From: Ochotona curzoniae
Lineage: Eukaryota; Chordata; Mammalia; Lagomorpha; Ochotonidae
Direction: 5' to 3'
DNA length: 64,000 nt
NCBI RefSeq assembly: GCF_017591425.1
Contig: NW_024466307.1
Location: 4,541,001 to 4,605,000, forward strand
The translations under genes were made by a program, and so were the position numbers. Shown here one piece after another: positions 9,851 to 21,500 of the stretch (position 1 is its first letter; each line of letters begins with the position of its first letter). A model generated the notes under the pieces. The model ran no database searches, was not told the origin of the DNA, and saw nothing but the letters and a program-made list of their open reading frames with translations.

Positions 9851-12279
9851 TAACAATACCAGATTTCATCAGATTCCAATGTCACACTGTGCTCTCCCAC
9901 TCCTTGAGTTTTTGCTTATTGTTACCTAACTACAATACAAAATATTAACAAGATTGGAGACTACATATAACTTTCACCAAATTTAATCATCAATGTTATA
10001 TTTAAAAGCAAGCTATTTAATAAAAATTATTCAAAACTTATCTCAGGTGTACAATACAACCCAATTTAAAACAGTTTGTCAAGGGGATGATTTAAGTTTC
10101 TGAAAACAAAACAAAAACCAGAACAACCAGCTAGCAGCTCTCATGGACTCAGATGGCACTGTAGCCAATCATTTACTCTCAGGAAAATGCATCCTGTTAC
10201 TCAGTGGTGTACAAAAAACCCCAAAGTATGTAGGAAAAACATACTATCGTTTGCGGTTTCCTCCTTGCTTCCTTACTCATGTTTGACTGAAAGTGAGTTT
10301 GCAGCCTTTTAATTATCCTGCAGGTTCAATTCAGCCAGTGATAAGTAGATATTTAATTTGCTGTCAGCTTTAACTAACGTTAACCAAGACAGAGGAACTC
10401 AGCGTTATCTTCAGCAGCACGGCTGAGCCAGAGTAGCTGCTATCTGGAGAAATGGTGCCTTCTTGTGCTGGAATAATGTACAGGTGAACCCGTGGTATTT
10501 CAATGTTGGCAAGCATGATTCTAGAATGTTCTATCTCAGTCTGTTACTTGGGGAGGAATGTTACGTTATCCATTCAGTAAGTGTCGCATTCTTCTCCTTT
10601 TGCAAGGCCTTGGTAATTACATGAAATGGTTTGTGCTAGTCAGGTAGTAAGAGGATGGATGGGGAGTGCGGATTTTGGATCTATTTTTAAGGTGTCAGGA
10701 GCTACAAAATAGCTGTTGGCTATTGCTATAAGAAATATGAGGAAGATTTTGAAATGTCCAATACTGAGGAGCACCTTAGAAATTCAATTGTTCAGAATTT
10801 TCAAATCTCACACAACAGGATAACTTATTACTACTCATATCAGAAAAATTTGAAAGTTAATATCCACAAAATAAAATTAGCTTACTTTAAAGAACAGACT
10901 TATAGCAGAGAAAATGGAATTTGATGAAGAATGGATACTTGTTATTTATAGTTTGCAGCCCATGGAAATGCACAATTCTTCCAGCATAAAATTACAAGAT
11001 GAAAGATTCTAAAACAAAATTTTAAATTAATTATACCTTTCAATTTTACACCTTTCTTCATATACTTTTTATTAACTTCATTTATAAAAATATGTCCTAT
11101 ATAGTCTACCTGAACACATTAAGCACTAGAACAGGAAACACTAAGCTTGGTTACTAAGAAAATTTGTCAGGTTTCTGAAGTTGCTAGTCTCCAAACTGAA
11201 TTAATTTATGCTTATTAACCATTATACAGTTTTGTGTCCAGGGCTTTGCCCCTTTACCTCTCATTCTTCCTTCCCCATTTTGCCCTGTATTTCACAATAA
11301 CACAGTCCTTCAGCTGCCATCATGCCTGAAACTGGCTTTTTGAAAACAGCTTTTTCTCATTTGGTTTACTGGCAACACAAATCATGCTGGAGAGACCCTA
11401 TTTGATACTCTGACATCTCAATATTTGCATAACATTCTTCAAATGTTTTCTTTCTCTTCTCTGCTATTTCAGTATTTGTATGATATTCTTCAAATATTTG
11501 TTTCGCTTTTCCTTCTTTCTTTTCATGTCCAATGTCTCACTACTTTTGCCCCTCCACGCTATTATATATTTATTGCTCTCCTTATTGGTTAGCATTTCAC
11601 TTACATTGTCCTAATTTTCCCTTTTAAGGAAAACACATGTAGATTAAGATATGAAAGACTTTTATAAGTTTGCGGAAACTGACATGATGCAGACAATGAG
11701 AAATAATAAATTTTTCATACACAAAATATTTCAATTACAATCTGAATGCATGTGATATGCTCTTACCTATATGTTCTTATCTATGATTTAAACTGCACTT
11801 GTGTGTGTGCCATACTGTCTTAAAAATACAGCTTGCTCGCTGTGCAAAATGTCATGGTTCAAAGGACTTGGAGATGAGACTGGGTAAGCTAGAAGATGCT
11901 CCAACAAGTGTCAGGTTGTATCTTTCACTGAATGACCACAGAGAATATTTTTATTTGACTATACTCTATTGTAGGAACATAGCTCTTGCTGATTTTTACC
12001 AAATTAAAGACAAGAAGATACTTGGCTATGAAACATAGGTCTAAGTATATAGCATGTCACTGTGGAAGTGTGAAAAAATCTCGCAAATTTAAGTTATACA
12101 AGCTCTTCTTCAGGCACTTTCTATTATTCCAAAGGGATCAGTCATTCCATCACTCAGCAATGAATTTGGATCAAAAATTTACTAACAGTGGTAATGTGTT
12201 CTTAAAATTTCAGGCACATTTTGCTCATATAGCCTATAATCAAAAGGGAGATGGTTAGAATTTTATATTGCAAAAATAT
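9851..12279. other. Unique DNA; possible conserved element; diverged 51-base tandem duplication
   Basis: No SINE lies in this 2.4 kb. 10080-10480 has balanced composition and homeodomain-like TAAT cores in a repeat-free setting. 11415-11516 is two copies of a 51-base unit, about three quarters identical by eye. Open frames at 11799-12258 overlap each other in two phases and show no family similarity. Confidence 0.6.
11415..11516. repeat. Diverged tandem duplication, 51-base period
   Basis: The first unit (11415-11465) contains 'tcaatatttgcataacattc' and the second (11466-11516) contains 'tcagtatttgtatgatattc', each followed by 'ttcaaat(g/a)ttt' and a CTTTTC-rich stretch. The level of difference suggests an old event. 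Confidence 0.75.
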
Positions 12280-12445
12280 TCATTTTAATATAAGTTATGT
12301 AAAACATGCACATATAATACATGTATTGTGTATTTATAACTCTATATATTATATGCATATATTACTGAAGTGAAATTATATATTACAAATTATATATACA
12401 TACAATATAAATCTGTATATGTATATATATATTTATATATACAAT
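12280..12445. repeat. AT/ATAC-rich low-complexity tract
   Basis: Alternating TA, TATG and TATAC runs with little else, densest at 12395-12442 ('gtatatatatatttatatat'). It is probably a degraded dinucleotide microsatellite. The tyrosine-rich frame across it has no meaning. Confidence 0.85.
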
Positions 12446-12944
12446 GGCTGAAATTTTCAATGGAAATTACATTCCTTCATCCAAAACTACCTCCCTTTTT
12501 AAGAAGAAAAACATTTGATTTGAGATTTGGAGATACAAAACGGGAAAATAACACTTTTCTTAATACTAGGAGACAAAGGCTTGAAATATTGGAAACATAG
12601 TTTTAAAGCAGCATTATTACTTAGTGTCACTTAAATGTATTTCTAGGATTTTGATAGCATAAAGCTATAGAAATCTGGAGTTATGTACTTAACTGTCTGC
12701 TTAACACCACTGGGCTTGTCTCTTCTGAGTGCATACTGAAAAGCATCCTCAAATAAGGCCAAGGGCATTCCCTTGATGAACCCACTTTGTGTTGCAATTT
12801 AACTAGCTAAATCCTGGGCTGCAAAGCTTTTCCACGTGGTAAGCCCTAAGTCTCCATTTCATTTATTTTCAGAACATATGAAAATCGTTAGCATTCTTTC
12901 AACAGTTCCCTATAAATGATTTTGATCACAAAGGACTTACTTGA
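12446..12944. other. AT-rich unique DNA, nothing recognised
   Basis: Neither strand shows a repeat block, exon signal or RNA gene. One short plus-strand frame ends at 12600 and has no similarity I recognise. Confidence 0.6.
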
Positions 12945-13135
12945 TGTTAGAAATTCTCTAAGTACTGCATGTATATAAATACTCTAATCCTTATAACATC
13001 CATACATAATAGGTAAAAACATCCCACTTACATATAATGAATGAGGTGCTGAGACTTTGGCAAAAGCTATTAGCTGCATAAGTGGTAGAGCCTGGTTGGG
13101 CTCAGTCTAGTTCAAGAATCTTGAATCTGACAATT
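12945..13135 (-). mobile_element. MIR, reverse orientation
   Basis: An ancient mammalian tRNA-derived SINE. The reverse-complement order is intact: 'ctaagtactgcatgtatata', 'actctaatccttataacatc', a decayed 'cccacttacatataatgaat', 'gaggtgctgagactttggca', 'agctgcataagtggtagagc', then 'tggttgggctcagtctagtt'. Each block aligns to a known MIR block. High divergence fits its age. Confidence 0.75.
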
Positions 13136-13319
13136 ACATTGCAAAAACTAGTGCATGCTGCAATCTTTCCATTAACTCCAATGCAACACAATTACCTCTT
13201 CAATGACTGTCTCTGTTGATGTTTTCAGAATGCTTGATCTAACCCAGTAAACATAAATCTTCACTCTATTAGCTATTTCTTAATATTTCCTCAACTTCAT
13301 TTTATTCTTCAGATTTCAT
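13136..13319. other. Short unique spacer
   Basis: AT-rich sequence between a MIR and an old SINE. Nothing recognised. Confidence 0.6.
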
Positions 13320-13575
13320 ATACTTATTTACGAGACAGATAGAAAGCTTCAATTATCTAGCTCACTCCCAAATTCTTACAATGGTTATGCCACGGACAAA
13401 GGTAGGAACCCTAATGGTTCATATGATGAGCAGGAATTCATTTAACTGGAATCTGTATGGCTGCTTCCCAGAGTTGGCACTAACAGGAAACTGTAACCCG
13501 GAGACAGAACTGGGAATTGAATGAAGCAACTTAGATAGAGGAATTTTTATTAGTGCTTTAACTTCTAAGCTAAAG
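13320..13575 (-). mobile_element. Old CSINE, reverse orientation
   Basis: Reverse-complement blocks of the older CSINE type: 'tttacgagacagatagaaag', 'tagctcactcccaaattctt', 'gttggcactaacaggaaact', 'gagacagaactgggaattga' and a head 'agtgctttaacttctaagct'. The 'cactaacaggaa' block separates this older subtype from the younger one. Opposed frames here are shadows. Confidence 0.72.
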
Positions 13576-14479
13576 GGTAAAAGAAGGAATATTGTAAGAC
13601 AAACAAAATTAGAGGGGGTGCAGGAGAAAAGAAAAATTGGTATTCTGGGGAAATACAATTGACAACAATCTGAATGGTTTCAACAGATCCGTACAAACTC
13701 AGGTTCACTTCGTGAATTAAGCAGACTTCTTTTCTCAATAGAACCAATTAATAGATCTCAACAGATATCTCTGGCCACAGTGTTGGTTTTTTCCCCCCTA
13801 GGAAAAGCACATTTGCTATCATTCACTGACCTGCCCAGCAGGAAATTCTATGCCTTTGGATAAATGTACTTTTATTTAAAAACAAACAACAAAACAAGCA
13901 ACTCTCCTAGAAATCATTTCCACACAGATAACACAGAAAGAAAAAGTCTTTTTTTAAAAAACTGATGAATAAGCATCAAATCAGAACATGACGTACACCT
14001 GAGGCCGTTCACCATGAGGCTGTCGAGAAGGAATTCAGAAAAGGTATGCCACCCCTGCCAAGAACTAGATCCATCAGCAGCACATTTTCTAGATAAACTA
14101 ATGATGCTCAAGGGGATATAAAAGAACCATTTGTCTGCCATACGTAACAAATCTCAACTTTACCTGCCAATTAGAGGTTAGTTCATTGAGTTTATCCATA
14201 GCAATAGCAGCTTCTCTAATGTTACCGACAGGAGGGAGTTTTACCACTTGAAATAAGGTACACAGAAAAGTTAATCTGCTACCCTTCTTTGAGAACTGTT
14301 CACATTTCCTGAACAAAGCTCCAAGGCTCTTAAAAACACTGGAACCCATCATGATAATGAAAGAAACCATTTCCCCAAAGACAAATACCATGTGCTTTCC
14401 GTCCGTGGTACGTAATATAGAGAGCACACACAAGGTAACCTATACAAGCAGCATTGGAATTTTGAGATTTGATTATTAT
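13576..14479. other. Unique DNA; unassigned minus-strand frame
   Basis: A 111-codon minus-strand frame (14098-14433) contains the run PPVGNIREAAIAMDKLNELT and is followed by a donor-like GGTAAAG near 14161-14167 (minus strand). I considered a cyclophilin relic because of DGKHMVF in the N-terminal part, but the surrounding residues do not fit. I assign no function, and chance remains the simplest reading. Confidence 0.3.
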
Positions 14480-14720
14480 TTACAGCCTGTGTACATACTC
14501 TTGGGGAACAGTAGGATTTTTTTCCTACTTGTTATTTGTTGAAAGATTTACCCAACAGATTGTTAAGCCTGTGACTGTGAAGTGAAATCAAAGTATGGCA
14601 ATCTAAACATTAAAAGAAGCAGAGCAGGTGGGGATCATGTGAGAGAAGGGTGGAAAGTATCACTATGCTCCCAAATATGTATTGTGTATTGAAAGTCCTT
14701 GACTTTATATAAACAAGATA
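14480..14720 (+). repeat. Unnamed dispersed repeat, copy 2
   Basis: Matches copy 1 (5514-5790) in order: 'ggggaacagtagg', a T-rich stretch, the core GTTAAGCCTGTGACTGTGAA at 14560-14579 with three differences from copy 1, an A-rich part, 'gagagaagggtggaaagtat', then AT-rich sequence. The copies share no recent duplication junctions, so an old interspersed family is likely. Confidence 0.6.
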
Positions 14721-14952
14721 ATCTTACGGAAGGAAAAATATCCATGCTACCAATATAGCTGGTAAAACGCTGATAGATTCTTCCAAGGATTTGTATACAT
14801 TTCACCAAGAAGACAGAACCCACAGTCATCCTAAAGTAGATGCTGTGCAAACGGAGCAGAAGAGATCTCTTACTTGAAAAAAGATAATTAAGTCTCTTAT
14901 TTTCATTTCCATTTGTCTTTACAAAAAGAGCTATCAGAAAACCAGGTCAGAG
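14721..14952. other. Short unique spacer
   Basis: AT-rich. Nothing recognised beyond a 71-codon minus-strand frame without similarity. Confidence 0.55.
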
Positions 14953-15105
14953 GTAACATAGTGTATTGGGAAGAACATGAAATTTTCCAAGACCGCATTT
15001 GTTATATAGAAGCCTTTACTCTGGAAGAAGCATTAAATCTCGGTGGAGTTCAGGTTTTCATCTATAAAGTGAGCAAGTTGCCCTGAACATTATCTGAGGC
15101 CATTT
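14953..15105 (+). mobile_element. MIR-like relic
   Basis: The order matches the plus strand of MIR: 'taacatagtgtattgggaag' (compare TAGCATAGTGGTTAAGAGCA), a decayed middle, then 'ttcaggttttcatctataaa' and 'gtgagcaagttg' (compare CAGTTTCCTCATCTGTAAAATG). Divergence is high. Confidence 0.55.
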
Positions 15106-15514
15106 TTTGGATTTATTGCTCTATTTCAAAATAACGGAAAAATTGAGAGTTCAGCGAGGGTGGCAAATGTTGTTATTTTTCATCTCTACACTTGCTTGAA
15201 CTTTAATTGCTCTGATCTCTCTAACATGCGATCAATGACCTTCATTGAACATCTATAGACTTCTAAATCACAAGGAAATGGAAATCACTGCATCTCCATC
15301 ATATGATTAACACACATATTTACAATTTTAAAGACAATTCTGTCTCATAATATGAAAAACTCTACAACAATGAACAAAAATGAGTATTTTTATTGATGTA
15401 TAAGTAGTTAGGACTAAAACTAAACTAGTGACCTTGCACTGACTGTAACTTGCATTGATCTGTGTAGATTTATAAGTGTTACTTCCTCAGTCAAAGACTA
15501 TATAGAAGGGCTCT
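15106..15514. other. AT-rich unique DNA, nothing recognised
   Basis: No repeat block or exon signal was seen. Confidence 0.6.
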
Positions 15515-15832
15515 GCAGGCTGGCACTGTGGCACAGGTTAAATCTTCACCTAAGAAGCTGGCATCCAATATGTGTACTTGTTCCAACACCAGCTGTTCCA
15601 CTTCCAATCAAGCTCCCAGCTAGTGTGTCTGGGAATTCAGAGGAAATGGGATAAGTGTTTGGGTCCCTGCACCCATGTGGGAAACCTGGAAGAAGTTGTG
15701 GCTACTGAATTCCCCCTTATTCAGCCCCCGTTAATTGTAGCCAATTGCAAACTGAACCTGTGCATGGAAGATTTTCTCTCTGTGGCTCTCCTCCTCTCTC
15801 TGACACTCTAACACTGAAAAACAAAACAAAAA
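15515..15832 (+). mobile_element. CSINE, near full length
   Basis: The head 'ggctggcactgtggcacagg' holds the tRNA-like A-box region. It is followed by 'aagctggcatccaatatgtg', 'ctgttccacttccaatcaag', 'gggtccctgcacccatgtgg', 'aacctggaagaag', a CT-rich stretch and an A-rich tail. The 79-codon frame inside is incidental. Confidence 0.93.
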
Positions 15833-16446
15833 GAAGGTGGTGCGGGCGAGTGTTGTGATAAATTTTTCTTGTGTTTTTTTTCTTGGGGGAAGGGGTGCTT
15901 GTTTTGCTGAATAATTAGAGTTCTAGAGCAGACATGCTTCTTAATAATCATAAAAGGTTTATGATTTCACTCTTTGTCTATTCTTAGAAGAGTTTTCTTA
16001 GAGCTTAGTGTGTAAAGCAATATTGATTGCCTATACAAGTGAAAGCCTCAAACATTCTCACTTCACAAAACGTTATAAAAAAAGAGAAAACAGCTTATAA
16101 AGAAAATATCCCTGAGGAAACAATATTTCCTTGACTTTCTGGACTTGCAGGTGCAAGAGAGGTTTTTCTGCTGATCTTAATTCCTAAATGTGGAAAAAAA
16201 AAAAAAAGGATCCAAGCAATAGAGGACAAATGTGGAATGTCCCTGTAAGTATGATGTGCACATTGTGGATGTGTGTTACCCTTTGATGTAACAAATTATT
16301 GTTGCTTTGAGAACAATGAAATCCTCAATGAGGTTTACTGAAAAAATTATTATAATGATAAATCCCTTCCCTGAAACAAGAATCATTATTTTTCATAAAT
16401 CTACACATATAAACAATAATATGTTAATTTAACACGTTTTATATTA
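15833..16446. other. Unique DNA with an A14 run
   Basis: Includes an A run at 16194-16207. The sequence upstream of it shows no SINE, LINE or gene body that I recognise, so it is not called as a retrocopy tail. Confidence 0.55.
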
Positions 16447-16600
16447 GGGGTGCTGCAGTAGTATATCAGGATAATACCCCGCCTACATTCCAGTATTTCA
16501 TATGGGCGCCAGTTTAAGCTCTGGCTGCTCCACTTTTGATTCACTTCTCTGCTAACAGCCTGAAAGAGCAACAGACGACAGCCCCCAGCTGGCTTTGCAT
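16447..16600 (+). mobile_element. CSINE 5' half
   Basis: Head 'ggggtgctgcagtagtatat', then 'cattccagtatttcatatgg', 'gcgccagtttaagctctggc' (B-box region) and 'tgctccacttttgattcact', ending near 'gacgacagcccccagctggc'. The 3' half is missing, which must be a later deletion because 5' truncation is the usual form of loss. Confidence 0.85.
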
Positions 16601-17460
16601 TCCTCTAATGAGAAATTTCATTTCTCTAATGAAATACAAAGCAATTGTCTTCCTGTTTATTAACTCTTTACAATTATCTTCAATTTTGATGATGTCCATC
16701 GATGGCATATTAGTGTTCTTCAAAGAAACATCAATATACATATCAATAAATGTCTATGCATGCACATATATGCATTAATATATGGATAAGTATATGTGTA
16801 TGCATATACAAAAATATCTATGTGGGTATATTTTTTTTTCAGAAAATTGATATCTGTTTTAAGCAATTGCATTGCCTCATGTAATTATGGAACACAACTG
16901 CAAAAATTTTAGGGTCGTTCTGCAGACTTAAGAACCAGGAAAGAGTTTAGAGTTTCAGCACAAGTCCATTCTAAGTGCAAACTGCTGGCAGAATTCCCTC
17001 TTGTTCTGGAAAGCTTTGTCTATTGACTTTTCCTATTAAAGACTTAACTGATTATAATAGACTTCACAACAATATGCAGCGTAATCTGCTCAACACAAAT
17101 GCTACTTGGAGAATGGTTGCTCCCATCCCCAGGAAGGTTTCAGAGACACACTGGGAATAACACCGTACAAGATATCTAGGAACCAAATTTTAAGCCATCA
17201 GTAATGTACTGTGCTTTGTTTCTACATGTTGGTGAACAGCAACATATTTTTCTTTTGTCATTTGTATTTTAATGTCTCCAACTGTAAGTCATGAATATTT
17301 ACTCCTATATTCCATTGTACAAAATTTTTATGAATTTTACGTTTATATTTATGCTGCTGTTGCATTTTGAAGTAATTTTTATATGTGTGGTGAACTAGGA
17401 GGTTGGTTTCTTCCTTTTGTTTGTGGAAGTCTAATTTTCCCAGTATCCTCTGTTAAGACT
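16601..17460. other. AT-rich DNA with a TATG/CATA-rich tract
   Basis: 16732-16832 is rich in ATATG, CATATA and TGTATG units and looks like a decayed purine-pyrimidine microsatellite. The remainder is unassigned. Confidence 0.6.
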
Positions 17461-17779
17461 TGACACCTGTGTAGCAGCCCAATGAACGAATCCTCCGCCT
17501 TGCAGCACTGGCATCCTATATGGACACCAGTTTGAATTTCATCAGTTCTGTGTCTGATCCTACTCCTGCTTATGAAGCGGGAAGGCATCAAAGGGTGGTT
17601 CAAGTCCTTGTATTCATGAACCCACTGGGGAGACTTGAAAGAAGTTCTTAGCTCCTGGCTTCTAATCAACTAAGCTCTGACCCTTGCATCCATCTGAGGA
17701 GTGAACCAGTGGATGGAAGGCCTCCTTCTCTCTCTTTCTCTCCTTCCCTCTCTCCACAACTCTGCCTTCCCAAAAAATG
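17461..17779 (+). mobile_element. CSINE, near full length
   Basis: Head 'cacctgtgtagcagcccaat' and 'gaatcctccgccttgcagca', then 'ctggcatcctatatggacac', 'aagggtggttcaagtccttg', 'ggggagacttgaaagaagtt', 'agtgaaccagtggatggaag', a CT-rich stretch and a short A tail. The 'tcctccgccttgcagc' head is a subtype marker seen also near 18210. Confidence 0.93.
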
Positions 17780-18181
17780 CAGTGTGTATCTCTACTTCCA
17801 GATCAAATATGTACTCCCAATGAAGCTGTTAATGTATCTTGACAACAGGATGCTGGACTCTGCCAGTGCATGCCCACAATGTGATGATACACTTAAATAG
17901 CAAAATGATGGACTTTTTAAGCCATGGATATAGAACGGCTTTCACTACTTTAAATCTTATAATTTCTTCCAGAAATGATTTGTAGGAATCTATTTTATGC
18001 TTTATAGAATAAAACTCTTTATTTCACATTCTTTATTCTTTTTATCATCTTCCTTTTACTTTACATAAACAATATATATTTATATATAGTATATATATAA
18101 ATTTTATATCTTTATAAATTTACATATACAGAACTGACTTTTGAAGGCTAACATCACTTTCTAAATATTGAAGAAATTAAA
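17780..18181. other. AT-rich DNA with a TA-rich tract
   Basis: 18070-18130 is almost wholly A/T with TATATA units. Nothing else was recognised. Confidence 0.65.
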
Positions 18182-18508
18182 CAGGGGCCAGCATGGTGGT
18201 GTTGTAGTCTAATCCTCAGCCTACAGTGCTGGCATCCTATAGGGGCACTTATTTATGTACTAGCTACTCCACTTCCAATCTAACCCTCTACTTAAGGTCT
18301 GGTGAAGCAGCAAAGGACAGCTCAAGCCCTTTGGGCTGTGCACCCACGTGGGAGACCAGGAAAGAAGCTCCAGGCCTCGGCCTATAAATGGCCAAAACTC
18401 TGGCCCAGAGTTTTCATTCTGGAAGTGAACAAGTGGGTGGAAGATTCTCTTTCCTTCTCTTCGTGAGACTGCCTTTCTAATAAAAATAAATGCATCCTTA
18501 AAAAACAA
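18182..18508 (+). mobile_element. CSINE, full length, with probable target-site duplication
   Basis: Starts at the family 5' end 'caggggccagcatggtggtg' and carries all blocks ('cagtgctggcatcctatagg', 'caaaggacagctcaagccct', 'cacccacgtgggagaccagg', 'gaagctccaggcc') to the tail. The flanks AAGAAATTAAA (18171-18181) and AAGAAATCAAA (18509-18519) differ at one base and are the likely duplication made on insertion. One of the better preserved copies in the window. Confidence 0.95.
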
Positions 18509-21500
18509 AAGAAATCAAAGAAATGGGTAAAAATAAACTCCTTTGGAGAACCTGATTTTACTGAGATGGTCATGAAGAAGTGTTATGTTTGCTTCCAGCC
18601 TCCCAAAGAAACAAAAGACAGGCACAGGCTGTGAAGCCTTGGCAGTTCCACAGAGATTTTCACAAGTGACAACCTATGGCTTGGATATATGCTTGCATTT
18701 TGTCTGCTCTCTGTCGACTGAACCTACTTCCTTCAAATGTAAAACTCTTGATGCCCTTAGTTCCTAAAAACTTGACAATGTCAAAAGAGATTGGACTTTG
18801 CTGGTTTAGAAGTAGGTAATATGTTTTTACATTTTTCACTTTCCACATCTTTGCACCATGGGATAGAATTTGACATGAATAACTCTGACAGGAGGAGTGG
18901 GGTTAGTGAAGAAAATAAAATTAAGATTCAGATTATGAAAATAAAAGAGAAGAAAAGAGACTTCAAATTGCTATAGGAAAAGTGATTTGTGTCATGGGTT
19001 AACTGAAATGGAATGAGTTAGTTCATTAGCAAAGTACTGTAGTGTATTTAAAGATTGAAATCTGCATATGCCTGCTGCTGAAATGATAGTGATTAGGCGG
19101 AAAATAAATACTACATTGAGAAAACAGATACTCTATATGGTAATCAATATTAAAAATTGCAATAGAAAAATACTGAGAGTACATATAGCCCCTAACGAGT
19201 CTCAAGCTCAACTTCCTGTTTAATTGAATAATAAAGCCAATCCAATAGGACGAGTCAGTGAATAAGCGATAGATGTGGCTTTCCTCCCTTCTTCTCAATA
19301 TTTCATAAATGATCATCTCTCTGTAATGAGACATTCTTTGCTGAAAGATTGAGCCCTGTCCTGTTCATTTTTCCCATTGCTAACAGGATGTCTTGTATGA
19401 AAGAAGTTGTTAATATTTATTGGTTGACATCATATGTCATATATCTGCATTTTGCTTCCCAGATCTTTTTTTTTTTAATTCTAGGATGCTGGTGGAGATG
19501 TCTACATTTCTTCATGAAATCATAGTTTTAGGACTTTTGACTGGGGGCGGCAGTGCTGGCAGGAGGTCAGAGAGCGAGGGGGCATGCTTTTTCCTACCTT
19601 CCTCTGCTTCAGGATCACCAGGCTCACACTGTCCTTAGCAGCCTGTCTTGGTCTCCCCGAGGCCAGTCGGCTCAAGGCTCCTGCTTTTCAGCATTCACTC
19701 ACTAAGGGCTACAGCTCCTGGGATCTCTCTGTGTCCAGCACACAAAGGACCTTAATAAACTGCCATGATACTGTCCTAAGTTGAATGTGTGTGCCCACTT
19801 CCATGGGAGCTCTAATGGATAAACTGGTGGCATTTGCAAAATCGAATGGCTTGTGACAGTTAATATCCTACCAAAAAAGCAGTGTATGGACTAGTTATCT
19901 ATTCTTCGCATGGGCAATGCAACTTCCCTACTTGACTTCCTTCTTTTTATTTATTTATGTGATGCCCAGAACAACAACAACAGATGGTGGAGAGTTCATG
20001 ATATCCATTTTCCTGCTAATCTTTTAAGGAAGGTATCAAAACTACAGCAAAACAAACACAAAATTTTACACTTTTCTCATCCGATTGATAAACCCAAGAA
20101 GCTGACAAGGTTTAAAGGAGGAAGTGTTTTCCCAGGTTGCTACATTTAAAGCTTAACTCCCCCCACAGGAAGTTGCCTCTTTAAAGCATTCTCTTAAATA
20201 CACATCAACTGTCTGTAGACTGCAAGCAGCAGTGGTGTTTTCCTGCCTGGTCTTTCCTACGTGCAGCAGGAAGCCCAAGTGACTAATGGGAGCTGTTCCT
20301 TTGTGTGCAGAACACCTGAGCTGCAGGAAGATGGATCCTATCAGAACACATTACGAAGTGATGACATCACTGACATCATCATTCCGTACCTCTTTTACTT
20401 ACATGCTTTTTAATCACTTGTTTTCTTCTTGTTCTTCAGAGTTATTAAGGAGTACCTTCACGGAATCAAGTTAAACTGGTACAATATGTCCGTGACAGGT
20501 GCGCCACAGGGGCAGCTATGACGAGTCAACGGGGAGGGCTTGACACTATTTTACATTTCGTTGTCCATCCCTCTCTTCAGCATATTGTTTACACTCTAAT
20601 CATGCCATATTTCTGTATTCACTATCATTTTATCAAGCATTTCTGTTGTCATTTCATCAACTATTTCCCTGAGAACTCAGCATTTTGTCTGTGCCTGTAG
20701 AGACAATGCTTACCCAACTTTCCTTCTTGGGCCATGTTAATAGCAGTCACAGTGAGCTCCAGAGGCTACAAATTTTTTTTCTCCTAAACATGCACATTAA
20801 TGCTGTGCTTTTTGTAAACGCAGCCCATTTGTGTATTTTGTTGCTGAACACACCTTCCTGATCCATCGGTTAGGGGCAAGCCTGCAGATCTGTTATTGCT
20901 TCAACGTAAGGAATTATTGATTTTATGACTTCTACCCTGAGAATCTAGTTTGCTCTTTCAAATAGGTAAGATGTGGAGATAACACATATTTTTTCGGCAT
21001 CTTTTCTTGCTCTAAATCAATTTTCTGTGTTATTTGAAAGCATTGTTCCTGCAACGAAGTTGGAATTGCACTGTTCACATGTTTCTACCTTCATTGAAAC
21101 GGGAGTTTTCCTAATTTCACCTAACTTCACAAGAGAAAGGTGATGAAACAACTAGTCCAACTGGTCTAGATGAGGTGGGGACTTAACAGTCAAAATGTTT
21201 AAAAGAGAATATTCTGGCATTCCATTTCTCTTTTTAGTGTTTAATGACACAGTTTGATAGGCGCCATTTCTAATCGCAATTTTTCTAAGACAACTGTGTG
21301 TGTTTGGGTGCGTTGCATCAGGCACAAGTGGGAGTACTGACAGGAGTACTGACAGGAGTAATGCCTCTAGCATGCTGACTGGGTGACAGCCAGGCTGAAG
21401 TAATTCTTACACAAATAACTCAATAGAGAGTAAAAATCTAGCTGAAAAACTAGAGAACTTCTGAAAAATTGAAGATTTCTTATTAGCACGAGAGTAATAG

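Noticed and set aside
14290..14430. Cyclophilin A retrocopy (minus strand)
   Set aside because: DGKHMVF recalls cyclophilin, but the residues on either side do not follow the family and the DNA resemblance fades within about 25 bases.
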